DNA of 64,000 nucleotides from Natrinema salinisoli (GCF_020405205.1 NZ_CP084469.1:2294001-2358000); one strand, 5' to 3'. Positions 1-8,326 are shown, numbered from the stretch's first letter. Made by a program: numbers and translations. Notes: generated from the letters alone by a model not told the origin.

Positions 1-1357
1 CGGCCACAACCGTTGCTTAGACCTCGCCGTCTCGCCTGATCAGACGACGCTGTACGCCGCAACTGGCGACCCGTCTGTCCTCGCTTTCGACACGACGACT
101 GGCGAACAGCTATGGGCGTTCTCTGGCCTCTCTGGCAACGCCACGTCGGTGGATATCTCACCGGACGGCTCGACAGTTATCGCAGGCGATCAGGACGGTA
201 ACAGCCTGTACGGGCTGGACCCGTCCGATGGGACTGAGAAATGGTCTCACTCGTTTGGCGGATACGTCAACGACTGCATGTACTCATCCAGTAACGACGA
301 GGCTTTCGTTGCCGTCGCCAACGGCACGATCGCCTCGGTAGACCCGACCAACGATGGGTCCGAAAACTGGACCTACTCCAGCGGTCTCACGCTCGAGGGT
401 ATCGCACTTTCGCCGGACGAAGAAACCGTTGCCTGCGGCTCGTCTGGCGGGAATGTCGTCGCCGTCAACACTGCCGACCAGTCCGAAAAGTGGTCGTTCA
501 ACACCCCGACCGCAACCACGCCGGATGTTGCGGCCGACGATTCTGCAGTCTACGCTCCCAGCTACGGCGGGATCGTCTACTGCATCGACATCACTGACGG
601 CACGGAAAACGGCCAGTTCAATCCCACAGAGGATACGGCACACTCCGCGCTAACGGCACCCGGCTTCGACGACGCGTTTATCGGGTGTGCTGGCTCCATC
701 TATCAGGTCGACTCGTCCGGCAACGGCACCCAGTTCTATTCGGGTGCTCCCGACGACCTCATGAAGCTCGTCATGCCTCGGATCGAATTTGGCGGCGTTG
801 CTGGCGTCTCGATGACGACTGACGATGAATCCTCGAGCGAGGTGATCCTCCGAAACGGTACGATCACCATCGACGACATGACTGACCGCGAGGGTGTCTC
901 GCTCACCCATGTCACCGATCAAACGATCGCTGACATCGAGGCGCTGGAGGCCACACCCGACAGTATTGATACTGTCGTTTCGGAAATGGGACAGTTCGAT
1001 AGCGTCGACGACATCAAGTACCGAAAGCACGTCGACGACATCCTCGAGAACTACGGCGCGCTCGATCAGCGTGACCAGATCTCGACGGACCAACCTGACT
1101 ACGAAAACCAGCAGTACGACACTGTTGACAACTCCCAGTTCGTCGAATACATGAAGAACAACCTCGAGTCGTATCGCGAAATGCTCGAGGCCGAGGAGGA
1201 GAGTAGTAGCAGCACCAGCGACAGTGATGACCCGCTGTTCGGCGGGATATTCTCAGATCAAAATGGTGGCGCACTCGCGGGCCTCGCTATCGTCGCACTC
1301 GTCGTCATGGGCATGGTGAGCGCGGCGATCGACAAGATTCCGCTGGTAGGTAAATAA
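1..1357 (+). CDS. Beta-propeller surface protein with C-terminal anchor (probable spike), 5' partial
   Basis: The frame is open from base 2, so the gene starts left of the window. About six repeats of roughly 40 residues are visible, each with the pattern SPD...V.AG...G...A.D..DG...W typical of PQQ/WD-like propeller blades. After the propeller come about 120 residues with helical character and a Ser/Asp-rich stretch (ESSSSTSDSDD). A C-terminal hydrophobic segment (GALAGLAIVALVVMGMVSA) and a short tail follow, so the protein is probably membrane-anchored with its bulk outside. It is the first visible gene of the operon and sits where pleolipoviruses encode their VP4-type spike, so a receptor-binding spike is the likely role (inference). 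A host-derived surface propeller is the alternative. Confidence 0.6.
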   Translation, partial: GHNRCLDLAVSPDQTTLYAATGDPSVLAFDTTTGEQLWAFSGLSGNATSVDISPDGSTVIAGDQDGNSLYGLDPSDGTEKWSHSFGGYVNDCMYSSSNDEAFVAVANGTIASVDPTNDGSENWTYSSGLTLEGIALSPDEETVACGSSGGNVVAVNTADQSEKWSFNTPTATTPDVAADDSAVYAPSYGGIVYCIDITDGTENGQFNPTEDTAHSALTAPGFDDAFIGCAGSIYQVDSSGNGTQFYSGAPDDLMKLVMPRIEFGGVAGVSMTTDDESSSEVILRNGTITIDDMTDREGVSLTHVTDQTIADIEALEATPDSIDTVVSEMGQFDSVDDIKYRKHVDDILENYGALDQRDQISTDQPDYENQQYDTVDNSQFVEYMKNNLESYREMLEAEEESSSSTSDSDDPLFGGIFSDQNGGALAGLAIVALVVMGMVSAAIDKIPLVGK

Positions 1358-1359
1358 CG

Positions 1360-1911
1360 ATGAGACGGATTTTCATTTTTGCAACGGTGGTAGCGCTCGC
1401 TCTGGCTATGGGCATGGGCGCGGTCGCCGCTCAGGAGAACCCGGCAGAGAACGCCACGGAAGCCGGCGAAGAAGCGGTTTCGCCGGATGACGATTACGAG
1501 CAAGAAATCGACAACGAGACGCGAATCGTCGATTGGGACTACCGGCCGGGAATGTTCACAATCACGTTCGAAGCCGATTCAGCGACGAAAATTTCGATGA
1601 CGGAAGCTGGCGACTTCGAGGCAGGCACCGGCTCGTTCAACTACAAGGAAGCTGGCCTCCAGGAGGGAACGAATACTGTGACGATGCCGGTCACCGATCG
1701 GCAGGGGGCCGGCGTCGCGATCGCGACCAGAGCCAGCCTCGAGCAAGGGAGTGGTGCCTTCGTCTCAGTCGGTCAGGTTCAGAAAAACCCGTTCAGCAAC
1801 TTCGGCGGAGAGACCGGACTGTTCTCCGGCGTCGCACTGTCGGTCTCGCTGGCGGCGCTCGGAGCGGCCTACGTCGTCCGCTCGGAAGATACCGGAGTGA
1901 TCGAAGCATGA
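1360..1911 (+). CDS. Small secreted, C-terminally anchored protein
   Basis: 183 aa. A clear N-terminal signal peptide (residues 1 to about 24, ending AVAAQ) precedes an acidic, Asn/Glu-rich mature domain. A single hydrophobic segment near the C-terminus (about 153-172) is followed by a short charged tail. This gives a type I membrane topology with a small beta-rich ectodomain. It starts 2 nt after the propeller gene and its stop overlaps the next start (ATGA). By position it matches the short unnamed protein after the spike gene in pleolipoviruses (ORF6-like). No enzymatic motif is visible, so a virion or envelope role is inference. Confidence 0.6.
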   Translation: MRRIFIFATVVALALAMGMGAVAAQENPAENATEAGEEAVSPDDDYEQEIDNETRIVDWDYRPGMFTITFEADSATKISMTEAGDFEAGTGSFNYKEAGLQEGTNTVTMPVTDRQGAGVAIATRASLEQGSGAFVSVGQVQKNPFSNFGGETGLFSGVALSVSLAALGAAYVVRSEDTGVIEA

Positions 1912-2717
1912 GCGAGACGAGCACCACCTTCGGAAGCTGGCGTGACCGTGTGACCTACGTGCTGGCCGAGGCCCAGCTGCTCGTCGCCGGCGCTGCGATG
2001 TCGATCGCCATCCTGTTGCTGTGGTTCCGGCCCGAACTGCCGGGCATCCCGCCGATCGTTCACGGATGGATTGCTGCGCTCATGCTACTCGGGCCGCCGC
2101 TACTGGGGCTGTTCATCACTGGGGCCCGGAAGCTCCGCAACCGGAATATGGTCGAAGTCTACCACATCAACGGCGTCACTGACACCCGCCGGAAGCTCTA
2201 CGTCGAGCCTGGCGTATGGGAGAACAAGACCGTCGAGGGGCCCTCTCCGTACCGCTGCAACGACAACGGATCGTTCGAGGTTCGGGAGTTCGACTGGCAC
2301 CCGGACCAGGGAGAGAACGGGACGCTCATCGTCACCGGCTGCTACTTCAGCCAGATGGCCGACTCGAAGCTGATCACCGTGAAGGCCATGCTCGAGGACA
2401 TCCACGGTGAGCTGATCGAAACGGCGATCGCCTACAACAAGCTCCGCGCTCGAATCTCGCGAATGGGCGTCGAGATCGAACGCGACACGATCAACTTCCA
2501 GGCCGAGGCCGACGAGCGTGGGCTTATGGGCGCGAAGACGAGCGTCAAAGAGCGATTCGAGGCAGCCGAGGACGAATCTGAGGAGTGGTCGACCGACGAG
2601 ATCAGCGACCTCGGAGACTACGAGCACGACTTCGATCCGGCCGCAGCCGAACAGGGAATCACGATCGACCAGGGCGGCCAGCAGGCCGCCGCGACCGACG
2701 GAGGGATCAACGAATGA
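1908..2717 (+). CDS. Two-TM membrane protein, pleolipovirus ORF7-like
   Basis: 269 aa. Two hydrophobic segments (about 22-40 and 52-72) are followed by a large soluble, presumably cytoplasmic, domain rich in charged residues that ends with a Gln/Ala-rich tail. The ATG start overlaps the previous stop (ATGA), and the gene's own stop overlaps the ATPase start the same way. Size, topology and position directly before the ATPase match the conserved ORF7 of pleolipoviruses. The function of that family is not established. A longer open frame from 1533 is antisense-like overlap with the previous gene and was not used. Confidence 0.6.
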   Translation: MSETSTTFGSWRDRVTYVLAEAQLLVAGAAMSIAILLLWFRPELPGIPPIVHGWIAALMLLGPPLLGLFITGARKLRNRNMVEVYHINGVTDTRRKLYVEPGVWENKTVEGPSPYRCNDNGSFEVREFDWHPDQGENGTLIVTGCYFSQMADSKLITVKAMLEDIHGELIETAIAYNKLRARISRMGVEIERDTINFQAEADERGLMGAKTSVKERFEAAEDESEEWSTDEISDLGDYEHDFDPAAAEQGITIDQGGQQAAATDGGINE

Positions 2718-3895
2718 GCGACGACGGACAAGCCGACCAGCAAGCACTCTACACGACCGCAGCAGCGCGCGAGCATCAAGAAGGGTACAGTGATCGAGAG
2801 AACCGGGAGATAGCCGACCACGGTGGCATTGTGCGCGACGAGCAGGTCTCTCGCGCGCTGGCCGTCCGATCGATCCACTACGATCCAACGGCGGCCGATC
2901 GGCCCGACAAGATGCCCGGCCGGGTGAAGGACCTCGAGAAACACGAGCAAATCCGGATGATGGAGGGAACTGAAACCTTCCGGAAAGCGATGGAGAACGG
3001 TGATATGCCGACTATCAAGCACATGGTTGGCGACACCAGCCAACGGGCAGACGTCTCTGGGCTGAAGGCGATCGGCAAGATAGACGGGCTGATCAACGGG
3101 CCCGCCCCGGTGATCGTCGTCCTTGGTGAGATGGGCGCGGGCAAGACCGACTTCGCCTGCTTGCTCGCACAGCGGTGGCGAGCGCTCCACCAGGAGAACT
3201 CCCTACTCGGTACCAACATCCAGTCGCTCGAGGAAAAGAATCGCTGGGTCGACGACGACGGCGACGTACAAGACGGCTGGATTCCCGACTACGGGACGCT
3301 CATGGAGTGGGTCGAACAGGACGGCGACCCGCTCGAGCACAGCCAGCGCGACAAGCTTTTCATCGGTGACGAGTTCTCGAGCGCGGCGAGCGGGAGCGGG
3401 AAGCAGGGGTACGAAACTCGGCAGAAGATGGCCCCGCTGGTGTACAAGATCCGGAAGTACGGGGGCGCGCTCATCTACATCGCCCACGGCGAGCGCTCGA
3501 TTCATCCGATGCTGTGGCGCGTCGGGACGATCGTCAAGAAGGTCTCGCAGAAGAAAGCGATCATCGCCGACTCGATTCGCAACGCCCAACTGGCAGACAT
3601 CGAGGGCGAGGTTGAGGGAGTCCCACCGACGGACTTCCGATACAATACGAAGGAAGCAAGCGATTGGTCGTGGTCGTCCTACGGCGACGAAACGGATGAT
3701 ATGGAGCCAGACGAGGCGGTTCGGCAGACGGCGATTTGGACCGTCATTCGGTGCAAAGAGGAAGGCATGACGAACCGTGAAACCGCTGACTTCGTGCCGT
3801 ACAGCCACGGATGGGTCGGTTCACGCTGGCGCGAATACAAACAAGAAGGAAAGCACGCAGAGACCGTATCCAAAGTGAACGAGGTAATCGCATGA
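2714..3895 (+). CDS. P-loop ATPase, VP8-like
   Basis: 393 aa. The Walker A motif is GEMGAGKT (about 138-145) and Walker B is KLFIGDEF (about 213-220). It is followed by an ERSIH-type sensor stretch and a C-terminal domain with a possible helix-turn-helix (MTNRETADFVPYSHGWVGSR). The N-terminal 120 residues are charged and not recognised. The ATG start overlaps the upstream stop. Pleolipovirus VP8-type ATPases close the conserved structural block, and this one sits at exactly that place. Likely roles are genome handling or virion assembly, though VP8 function is not settled. This is the strongest single argument for a pleolipovirus-like element. Confidence 0.75.
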   Translation: MSDDGQADQQALYTTAAAREHQEGYSDRENREIADHGGIVRDEQVSRALAVRSIHYDPTAADRPDKMPGRVKDLEKHEQIRMMEGTETFRKAMENGDMPTIKHMVGDTSQRADVSGLKAIGKIDGLINGPAPVIVVLGEMGAGKTDFACLLAQRWRALHQENSLLGTNIQSLEEKNRWVDDDGDVQDGWIPDYGTLMEWVEQDGDPLEHSQRDKLFIGDEFSSAASGSGKQGYETRQKMAPLVYKIRKYGGALIYIAHGERSIHPMLWRVGTIVKKVSQKKAIIADSIRNAQLADIEGEVEGVPPTDFRYNTKEASDWSWSSYGDETDDMEPDEAVRQTAIWTVIRCKEEGMTNRETADFVPYSHGWVGSRWREYKQEGKHAETVSKVNEVIA

Positions 3896-4074
3896 CTGCG
3901 TGGGGTTGGATAGCTGGATACAGATACCGACTCCCCTTTAGTACACGGGGAGGCCCATCACGCGCTCCGCTCCGAGGGAGCGAAGCGACCGATGGGCTGT
4001 TCGGATACGTCGCGGAGATAATATATATCGGCGCGCGACGAGCGCGTGAGAGAACCGTCCGGAGGGTGGTATAA
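3892..4074 (+). CDS. 60-aa basic protein, translationally coupled
   Basis: Short frame beginning MTAWGWIAGYRYR. Its ATG overlaps the ATPase stop (ATGA) and its TAA overlaps the next gene's ATG (TAATG). Start and stop coupling on both sides, in an operon where every other junction is coupled, is the main evidence that it is real. It is Arg-rich at the C-terminus (GARRARERTVRRVV) and has no recognised domain. It contains an imperfect 10-bp inverted repeat near 3964-3987, so an RNA structure role for this DNA cannot be excluded. Confidence 0.5.
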   Translation: MTAWGWIAGYRYRLPFSTRGGPSRAPLRGSEATDGLFGYVAEIIYIGARRARERTVRRVV

Positions 4075-4400
4075 TGGACCTCCGTCGACGACTCTCACGA
4101 CACTCGGCGGATGTCGTAATCGGGCTCTTGCTTGCGATCGTCTCCGGGCTGGGAGAACTACCGGCGATCATGCTCGCGCTCAAACTGAACGTGTTCGCCC
4201 TTCCGCTCGCGCTGGTCGGTGTACTCGAGTTCCCGCTGTGGGTCTGGTACTGTATCGCCGTCATGTGGTCGTCGCAACTCCTGTACTACTCGGGAACAGA
4301 CGTTGCGACCGCAGTTGAACAGATTCGAGAGATGACGGCTTCTGTCGCGATCGGGGCAGAGGCCCAGCCCATCGAAACCGAGAGACATGAATCGGAGTAA
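4074..4400 (+). CDS. Small two-TM membrane protein
   Basis: 108 aa. There are two to three hydrophobic segments (about 13-38, and 44-72 possibly as a hairpin), then a soluble C-terminal tail rich in Glu and Ala. The start overlaps the stop of the 60-aa gene (TAATG), and its last 14 nt overlap the following nuclease gene, so it belongs to the same operon. It is too small for a transporter. Small membrane proteins of unknown role are common in haloarchaeal virus structural blocks. I do not recognise the family. Confidence 0.55.
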   Translation: MDLRRRLSRHSADVVIGLLLAIVSGLGELPAIMLALKLNVFALPLALVGVLEFPLWVWYCIAVMWSSQLLYYSGTDVATAVEQIREMTASVAIGAEAQPIETERHESE

Positions 4401-4770
4401 CCGAGCGAACCACTTCGGGACCGCTTGTGAGAAACGGATGGCGAAGAAACGCCGGTTCTCCCTCAAGCGCGCCAGCTGGCACGATGCGAGATTCGGGAAC
4501 GGAACGCCGGTCGAAATCAAGTCGACCATGCTCGAGCACAGTGACGGCCAGCCGGGGAATTTCAAGGTCTACAAAACCTACCACGACAAGCTGCGGAGTC
4601 ACGACGGGTGGTACTGTTTCGTCGTCTACCGGCCGCATGGACGCTCTGGCTGCACGATCCTTCATGATAAGATGGTCCGATCAGGTGATCTCCCGTTGCT
4701 CCGGTGGCACGGCGGCGGCGATCACCGCGGAACCGAGCAAGCGAAAATTCCGATTGATGCCGTTTTCTGA
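4387..4770 (+). CDS. PD-(D/E)XK-type nuclease-like protein
   Basis: 127 aa. The pattern Glu15, Asp33, then Glu43-Ile-Lys45 (DARFGNGTPVEIKS) with a following beta strand (WYCFVVYR) matches the core of small PD-(D/E)XK nucleases such as resolvase-like or phage-type enzymes. It overlaps the preceding gene by 14 nt and is the last gene of the plus-strand operon. Likely roles are cleavage or resolution of element DNA, or a nicking function during replication (inference). The core motif is convincing but the family name is not certain. Confidence 0.6.
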   Translation: MNRSNRANHFGTACEKRMAKKRRFSLKRASWHDARFGNGTPVEIKSTMLEHSDGQPGNFKVYKTYHDKLRSHDGWYCFVVYRPHGRSGCTILHDKMVRSGDLPLLRWHGGGDHRGTEQAKIPIDAVF

Positions 4771-4877
4771 ATAAGTGTTCTCATCGTCCTCAATATCAGA
4801 TTTCTCTAAATGGCAGAGTACCCATGAAAACCGTTCATATCCGATTGTCTGACGCACGTCATTAGAGGACCATCTGG

Positions 4878-4886
4878 TTTTATATG
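4878..4886 (+). promoter_or_regulatory. TATA box for the HalOD1 gene
   Basis: TTTTATATG lies about 25-30 nt before the GTG at 4909. That spacing gives a leaderless transcript and supports the GTG start. Confidence 0.5.
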
Positions 4887-4908
4887 TAGGAATCAGGCAG
4901 CGATAGGT

Positions 4909-5184
4909 GTGAACAACACTCAATCGGTCAGCCTCAAGATTGTTGAAAAAGTCGCCAAACGCGAACAGGTATCACCGGAGGAACTCCGACCACCGCTCCA
5001 CTCCGTTATTGATACGGACGCACTCGACTCGCTCTATCAATCAACTATCTCTGATAGGAGATCTCCTGAAGTCGAATTCGAATACAAAGGCTATACGGTA
5101 ACTGTAGATAGTACAGGAGACGTAGACATCAGACATCAGGTATCGACGGTGGAACCAACAAAACAATCGTGTGATCCTCTCTGA
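4909..5184 (+). CDS. HalOD1 (halobacterial output domain) protein
   Basis: 91 aa, GTG start supported by a TATA box 25 nt upstream. The layout is an N-terminal helix (IVEKVAKREQVSPEELRPPL), a middle D.D.LDSLY motif and a C-terminal strand pair ending VEFEYKGYTVTVDSTGDV. This is the usual HalOD1 pattern, an output domain found attached to haloarchaeal signalling proteins or standing alone. It carries no input domain, so it probably acts through a partner. It is a monocistronic gene between the structural operon and the minus-strand genes. A regulatory role in the element is inference. Confidence 0.65.
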   Translation: MNNTQSVSLKIVEKVAKREQVSPEELRPPLHSVIDTDALDSLYQSTISDRRSPEVEFEYKGYTVTVDSTGDVDIRHQVSTVEPTKQSCDPL

Positions 5185-5202
5185 GGAGTCCAGAGACTGA
5201 CT

Positions 5203-5538
5203 CTATTCGTCAAATACCTCTACTACATCTTCCAGCCACTGCTGGGCTGATTCATTCCCGTAATATCGGATGGTGTCACTTCGCTTCTCGAATTCCAGCC
5301 ACTCTCTCGATTGCAGTTTTGGTAGATGCTTATGTTGAAGCAAAAGTGAGAGTTCCTCGTGATCTTTGTCTGGAACTCGCGTCTCTATGTGAGTGACCAC
5401 TTCATCGACCGTACTGGTCTTTCCGCTATTGTGATTCTCGAAATAGTGGATCGTCTCTCGCCGGACACTATTACCCAGCGTATCCATAAGTCGGTCTATC
5501 ATCGGCGCCTTATCCGGATAGCACCCAGCGAAATCCAT
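5203..5538 (-). CDS. Winged-helix regulator, DUF7344-like
   Basis: 111 aa from the ATG at 5538. An upstream in-frame GTG (5553) would add five residues, but the TATA-like TTTATTAGG about 25 nt before the ATG favours the shorter form. The sequence LMDTLGNSVRRETIHYFENH, then a helix bundle, then LPKLQSREWLEFEKRSDTIR is the pattern of haloarchaeal DUF7344 winged-helix proteins. These are predicted DNA-binding regulators. It faces the HalOD1 gene tail to tail, with about 18 nt between the two stops. It is a plausible switch between maintenance and productive growth of the element, though that is inference. Confidence 0.6.
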   Translation of the reverse strand: MDFAGCYPDKAPMIDRLMDTLGNSVRRETIHYFENHNSGKTSTVDEVVTHIETRVPDKDHEELSLLLQHKHLPKLQSREWLEFEKRSDTIRYYGNESAQQWLEDVVEVFDE

Positions 5539-5699
5539 GGGGCGCTTTAACACACGAAACCTAATAAAGAATATGCAAATATGGGATCATAACGAGCCTT
5601 CTTTTTTGTATAAGGTAGTACAGTTCTGGCCTGTCCTGTACACTACTTACCGTTCATCGGACAAACACAGGGTGGTATTCAAACTACTCTATGACCCAC

Positions 5700-5954
5700 T
5701 CAATCGGTAGTAACGACAATCTCTGTGTCGACTTCGAACGTTACTGCACGAGTGGAGAGTGTCTCGGCGATCTCCTGGCGCTGCTCGAGCGTGAGATCGT
5801 CCCGCTCGAGCAACTGACGGATAGCCTGGACAAACATCGGAACGTCGTCGCACGCACTGACCACTGCTTTCGTCTTGTTGCAGTCGTAGAAATCAGCTGC
5901 ACGTTCGATCGCGTCGTTCCGGTACGCGTAGTCATCGTCGGTTCGGATTCGCAT
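5700..5954 (-). CDS. Small haloarchaeal protein, DUF7692-like
   Basis: 84 aa from MRIRTDDDYAYR; an upstream alternative start would add four residues. A TATA-like GATATAGG about 20 nt upstream supports the shorter form. The sequence (ERAADFYDCNKTKAVVSACDDVP, then LTLEQRQEIAETLSTRAVTFEV) resembles the DUF7692 family of short haloarchaeal proteins, many of them in mobile DNA. They look like small ribbon-helix-helix or antitoxin-like regulators, but no function is established. It is monocistronic. Confidence 0.55.
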   Translation of the reverse strand: MRIRTDDDYAYRNDAIERAADFYDCNKTKAVVSACDDVPMFVQAIRQLLERDDLTLEQRQEIAETLSTRAVTFEVDTEIVVTTD

Positions 5955-6173
5955 ACTCGTACACACGAACCCCTATATCCTAGTTTTTTCGTCTATCTCG
6001 AGCGGCCCACAGCCCACGAAATGGGGGTGTCTTGTCAGTCAATCCGACTCGTTGTGGACTCGATCAGGGCGATCGTCACTCAATATGCACACGAGGTTTC
6101 GCAGCTCGTGTGCATATTCGGGAAACCAGATTCGTCGACGTGCAACCGATGGGGGAAAGTTGCATCAAACCTT

Positions 6174-6617
6174 CTATAGTATGCCTGATCCACACGCACT
6201 CATATACAATGGTGCAACCACAGTCAAAACTCCAATCGTATATCTGATTTCAGAATGATATGGGATTACTACACCCTGCCCATCAGAATACCACATAAAT
6301 CCAGTTACTAACGCCAGTATTCCAACTATATATTCGTTAATGAAGTTAGTGTATGGCAAACACATTGGGCTAACCGGAGCAGCATCAAGTAGGCCAATAA
6401 ACAGAATCGCAGCACCAGTGAGATAAGCAGCTAATATTACTCGCCTGTATTCTTCGGGACCAGGGTCATCAACATCTCCTGCGACAGGCGGTAAATCAGG
6501 CTCGCCAGGGAACCAAGATTGAGATAGTAACCGTGGCGCAAACCATTCAGTGTAAAAATCGTACGCAAGTGCTACAGAGAAGATCCCTATCCCGAGCCAC
6601 GCCAGAAGCCCTAACAT
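6174..6617 (-). CDS. Multi-TM protein, third gene of the AT-rich cassette
   Basis: 147 aa from the ATG at 6617; a TTG codon directly before it is possible. About four hydrophobic segments are visible: residues 2-20, a central pair around ILAAYLTGAAILFIGLL and IVGILALVTGFMWY, and a C-terminal one (IGVLTVVAPLYMSACG). A Pro/Asp-rich loop follows the first. It starts 3 nt after the stop of the upstream gene and so is co-transcribed with the winged-helix-like and peptidase genes. No family is recognised. In a defence-type cassette it could be the membrane effector, or a membrane partner cleaved by the peptidase. Both ideas are inference. Confidence 0.6.
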   Translation of the reverse strand: MLGLLAWLGIGIFSVALAYDFYTEWFAPRLLSQSWFPGEPDLPPVAGDVDDPGPEEYRRVILAAYLTGAAILFIGLLDAAPVSPMCLPYTNFINEYIVGILALVTGFMWYSDGQGVVIPYHSEIRYTIGVLTVVAPLYMSACGSGIL

Positions 6618-6620
6618 CAA

Positions 6621-7658
6621 CTAGTCAGACAGGCTTCCAAGCGTTTGCTGATCAGTCAACGATGGACTGAACAACTCTGTAACCGGTCCAAGCTGGTCCG
6701 TGCTTGCCTTCAAACGGGAGAACGTGTTGTCATTACCAACCCAGTATCGCTCCCCATTGTGATATACTGGTTTCAGGACACCCACATCTTCCAGTTGAAC
6801 GAGGTATCGAGACATCTTGAACAGCTTCTTTTGCTGCTTTCGTCCCTCATACTCTATCTTGATGCCATCTGCCAGGTCTTCCTCCTTGATAACGGGAAGT
6901 TCATCCAGCTCAAGCGCACGTCGGTAATAGTATCCAGCTAAGGCGAGATATGGGCCGAGTGTCCGCTTGATCATCTCAAACTCACCCACATTGTGCTCGA
7001 AGTAACGGCCAAGAGCCGCATTCAATTCTTGCTGGTGAGTCTTCACTTCATGTCCCTCAAACTGATCCTTGTCTTGGATCGTGTTGAGAACATCTCCACT
7101 TCGGAGAACCGATCCTTTACGTTTTAGGAGATCTAACTCAACCAGGCTGTCGATATACTTCTGGTACTTCTCAGAATTATCGTACCTGTCCATCATCTCG
7201 ATTTGATCGAGTCTGATTTCACTGTTGAGAATTACCTCAGAGAGGATATCCTGGACAGGTGCATACTGGTTCTCAGGGAAGGGGAGATGTGAGAGATTGC
7301 CTCCTGATGCACGGACCAGTGCCTTCTGGACTGCTTGGTTTAATTCCTTTTCGTAGGTTTCCAGTTCCTCTTTGACCTGCTTTGACGTTGGATGACTGAC
7401 TTGCTTCGAACTCGCGTCTACTGTGACTTCACCAACATCTAATGGGTCCAAGAACCGCAGATCGACTGCATTCTCCCTGTCTTCATCGAGGATGAGTTTT
7501 GGTGACCGAAGAACGATAGGGAACGTGTATTGGAACTCCTCTTCGTCGAAATCACCGGTTTTCAGGCGGAGGTATGTACCGAGCTCGAAGCGCACCGCTT
7601 CCATTGCCAAACGGCGTGCTTCATCCATGCTCACTGCCGTATTTTCTTCGGTACTCAT
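6621..7658 (-). CDS. Unknown 345-aa protein with winged-helix-like segments
   Basis: 345 aa, no recognised family. The N-terminal 100 residues are mixed alpha/beta and hold several long polar strands (FPIVLRSPKLILDED). A helical region follows (VKEELETYEKELNQAVQKAL). Two later stretches look like winged-helix wings or recognition helices (YQKYIDSLVELDLLKRKG near 165-185 and MSRYLVQLEDVGVLKPVYHN near 285-305). The ATG overlaps the stop of the upstream peptidase gene (ATGA), so the two are translationally coupled. Codon use is clearly more AT-rich than in the structural operon. It could be the sensor or regulator of the cassette. Confidence 0.6.
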   Translation of the reverse strand: MSTEENTAVSMDEARRLAMEAVRFELGTYLRLKTGDFDEEEFQYTFPIVLRSPKLILDEDRENAVDLRFLDPLDVGEVTVDASSKQVSHPTSKQVKEELETYEKELNQAVQKALVRASGGNLSHLPFPENQYAPVQDILSEVILNSEIRLDQIEMMDRYDNSEKYQKYIDSLVELDLLKRKGSVLRSGDVLNTIQDKDQFEGHEVKTHQQELNAALGRYFEHNVGEFEMIKRTLGPYLALAGYYYRRALELDELPVIKEEDLADGIKIEYEGRKQQKKLFKMSRYLVQLEDVGVLKPVYHNGERYWVGNDNTFSRLKASTDQLGPVTELFSPSLTDQQTLGSLSD

Positions 7659-8326
7659 AGTTCCTCCCTCCGTGTGGGTTCCAGACCGTTCTTCAGTCTT
7701 ACTTCTATTGCTGTGTTATATTCTGGGTCCCAAGCTTCTTCTAGCTTTCCTATCTCTAGCGTTGATGTACCTTCTACCAAGGGGTCTTCAATAGTAATGT
7801 GTGAATTTCCAATCCCACAAACGACAACAGCATGCATCGGGCCTTCTCCTCGTTCGCCGGTTTTGAGTAGTACTTGATCTATCCAGATGATTGTTGGTAG
7901 AAGTTGATCTAACCCATCACCGGCGAATTCATCTATATCCTGTGGTAGACCGTTGTATCGGTACTCAAGGTTGAAGTCAAGGGTCGCGACTTCAGAAGCG
8001 AGTTGTGTTAACGGTTCCTGCCCAGGGTTTTCCCATCCCAGTGCACCAATTTCGATATATTCCTTTATTGTATCCAATTTTGGCGGGTTTGTTTTTGCGC
8101 GAATTTCGTCGTCAGGGTATTCGTTCGCGACATAGTGCATACACATCCAGAGAGAATAGCAAATGCATTCTGGCGCATCCTGGGCTTGTCGATACCCAGG
8201 TATATGGAGAGTCTTGTGGTTTCGCCCTTCAGGATGCGCTACTAGTGGATCGCCTACCATCGATACCCCTTCGTGTTCGCGTCCACGACTGTCTCTATAG
8301 TTGAGATTGTAGTTAGGGTACTTCAA
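7655..8326 (-). CDS. C39-like papain-fold cysteine peptidase
   Basis: 223 aa. The order of motifs fits C39-type peptidases: Gln47 or Gln49 before the nucleophile (oxyanion hole), Cys54 or Cys56 at the head of a helix (PECICYSLWMCMHYV), strand PTIIWI, then His165 (MHAVVVCGIG), and Asp181 in IEDPL followed by a C-terminal strand. There is no signal peptide or TM, so it is cytoplasmic. C39 domains usually remove leader peptides in bacteriocin exporters, but no ABC exporter is here. The first in-frame codon is TTG (8326) right after a stop; an internal ATG at 8260 is the alternative start. It is the first gene of a three-gene operon. Its substrate is unknown. Confidence 0.6.
   Translation of the reverse strand: MKYPNYNLNYRDSRGREHEGVSMVGDPLVAHPEGRNHKTLHIPGYRQAQDAPECICYSLWMCMHYVANEYPDDEIRAKTNPPKLDTIKEYIEIGALGWENPGQEPLTQLASEVATLDFNLEYRYNGLPQDIDEFAGDGLDQLLPTIIWIDQVLLKTGERGEGPMHAVVVCGIGNSHITIEDPLVEGTSTLEIGKLEEAWDPEYNTAIEVRLKNGLEPTRREEL

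Noticed and set aside
3961-3990. Imperfect inverted repeat in the 60-aa gene
   Set aside because: One mismatch in ten and inside a probable gene; kept only as a remark, not as a separate regulatory site.
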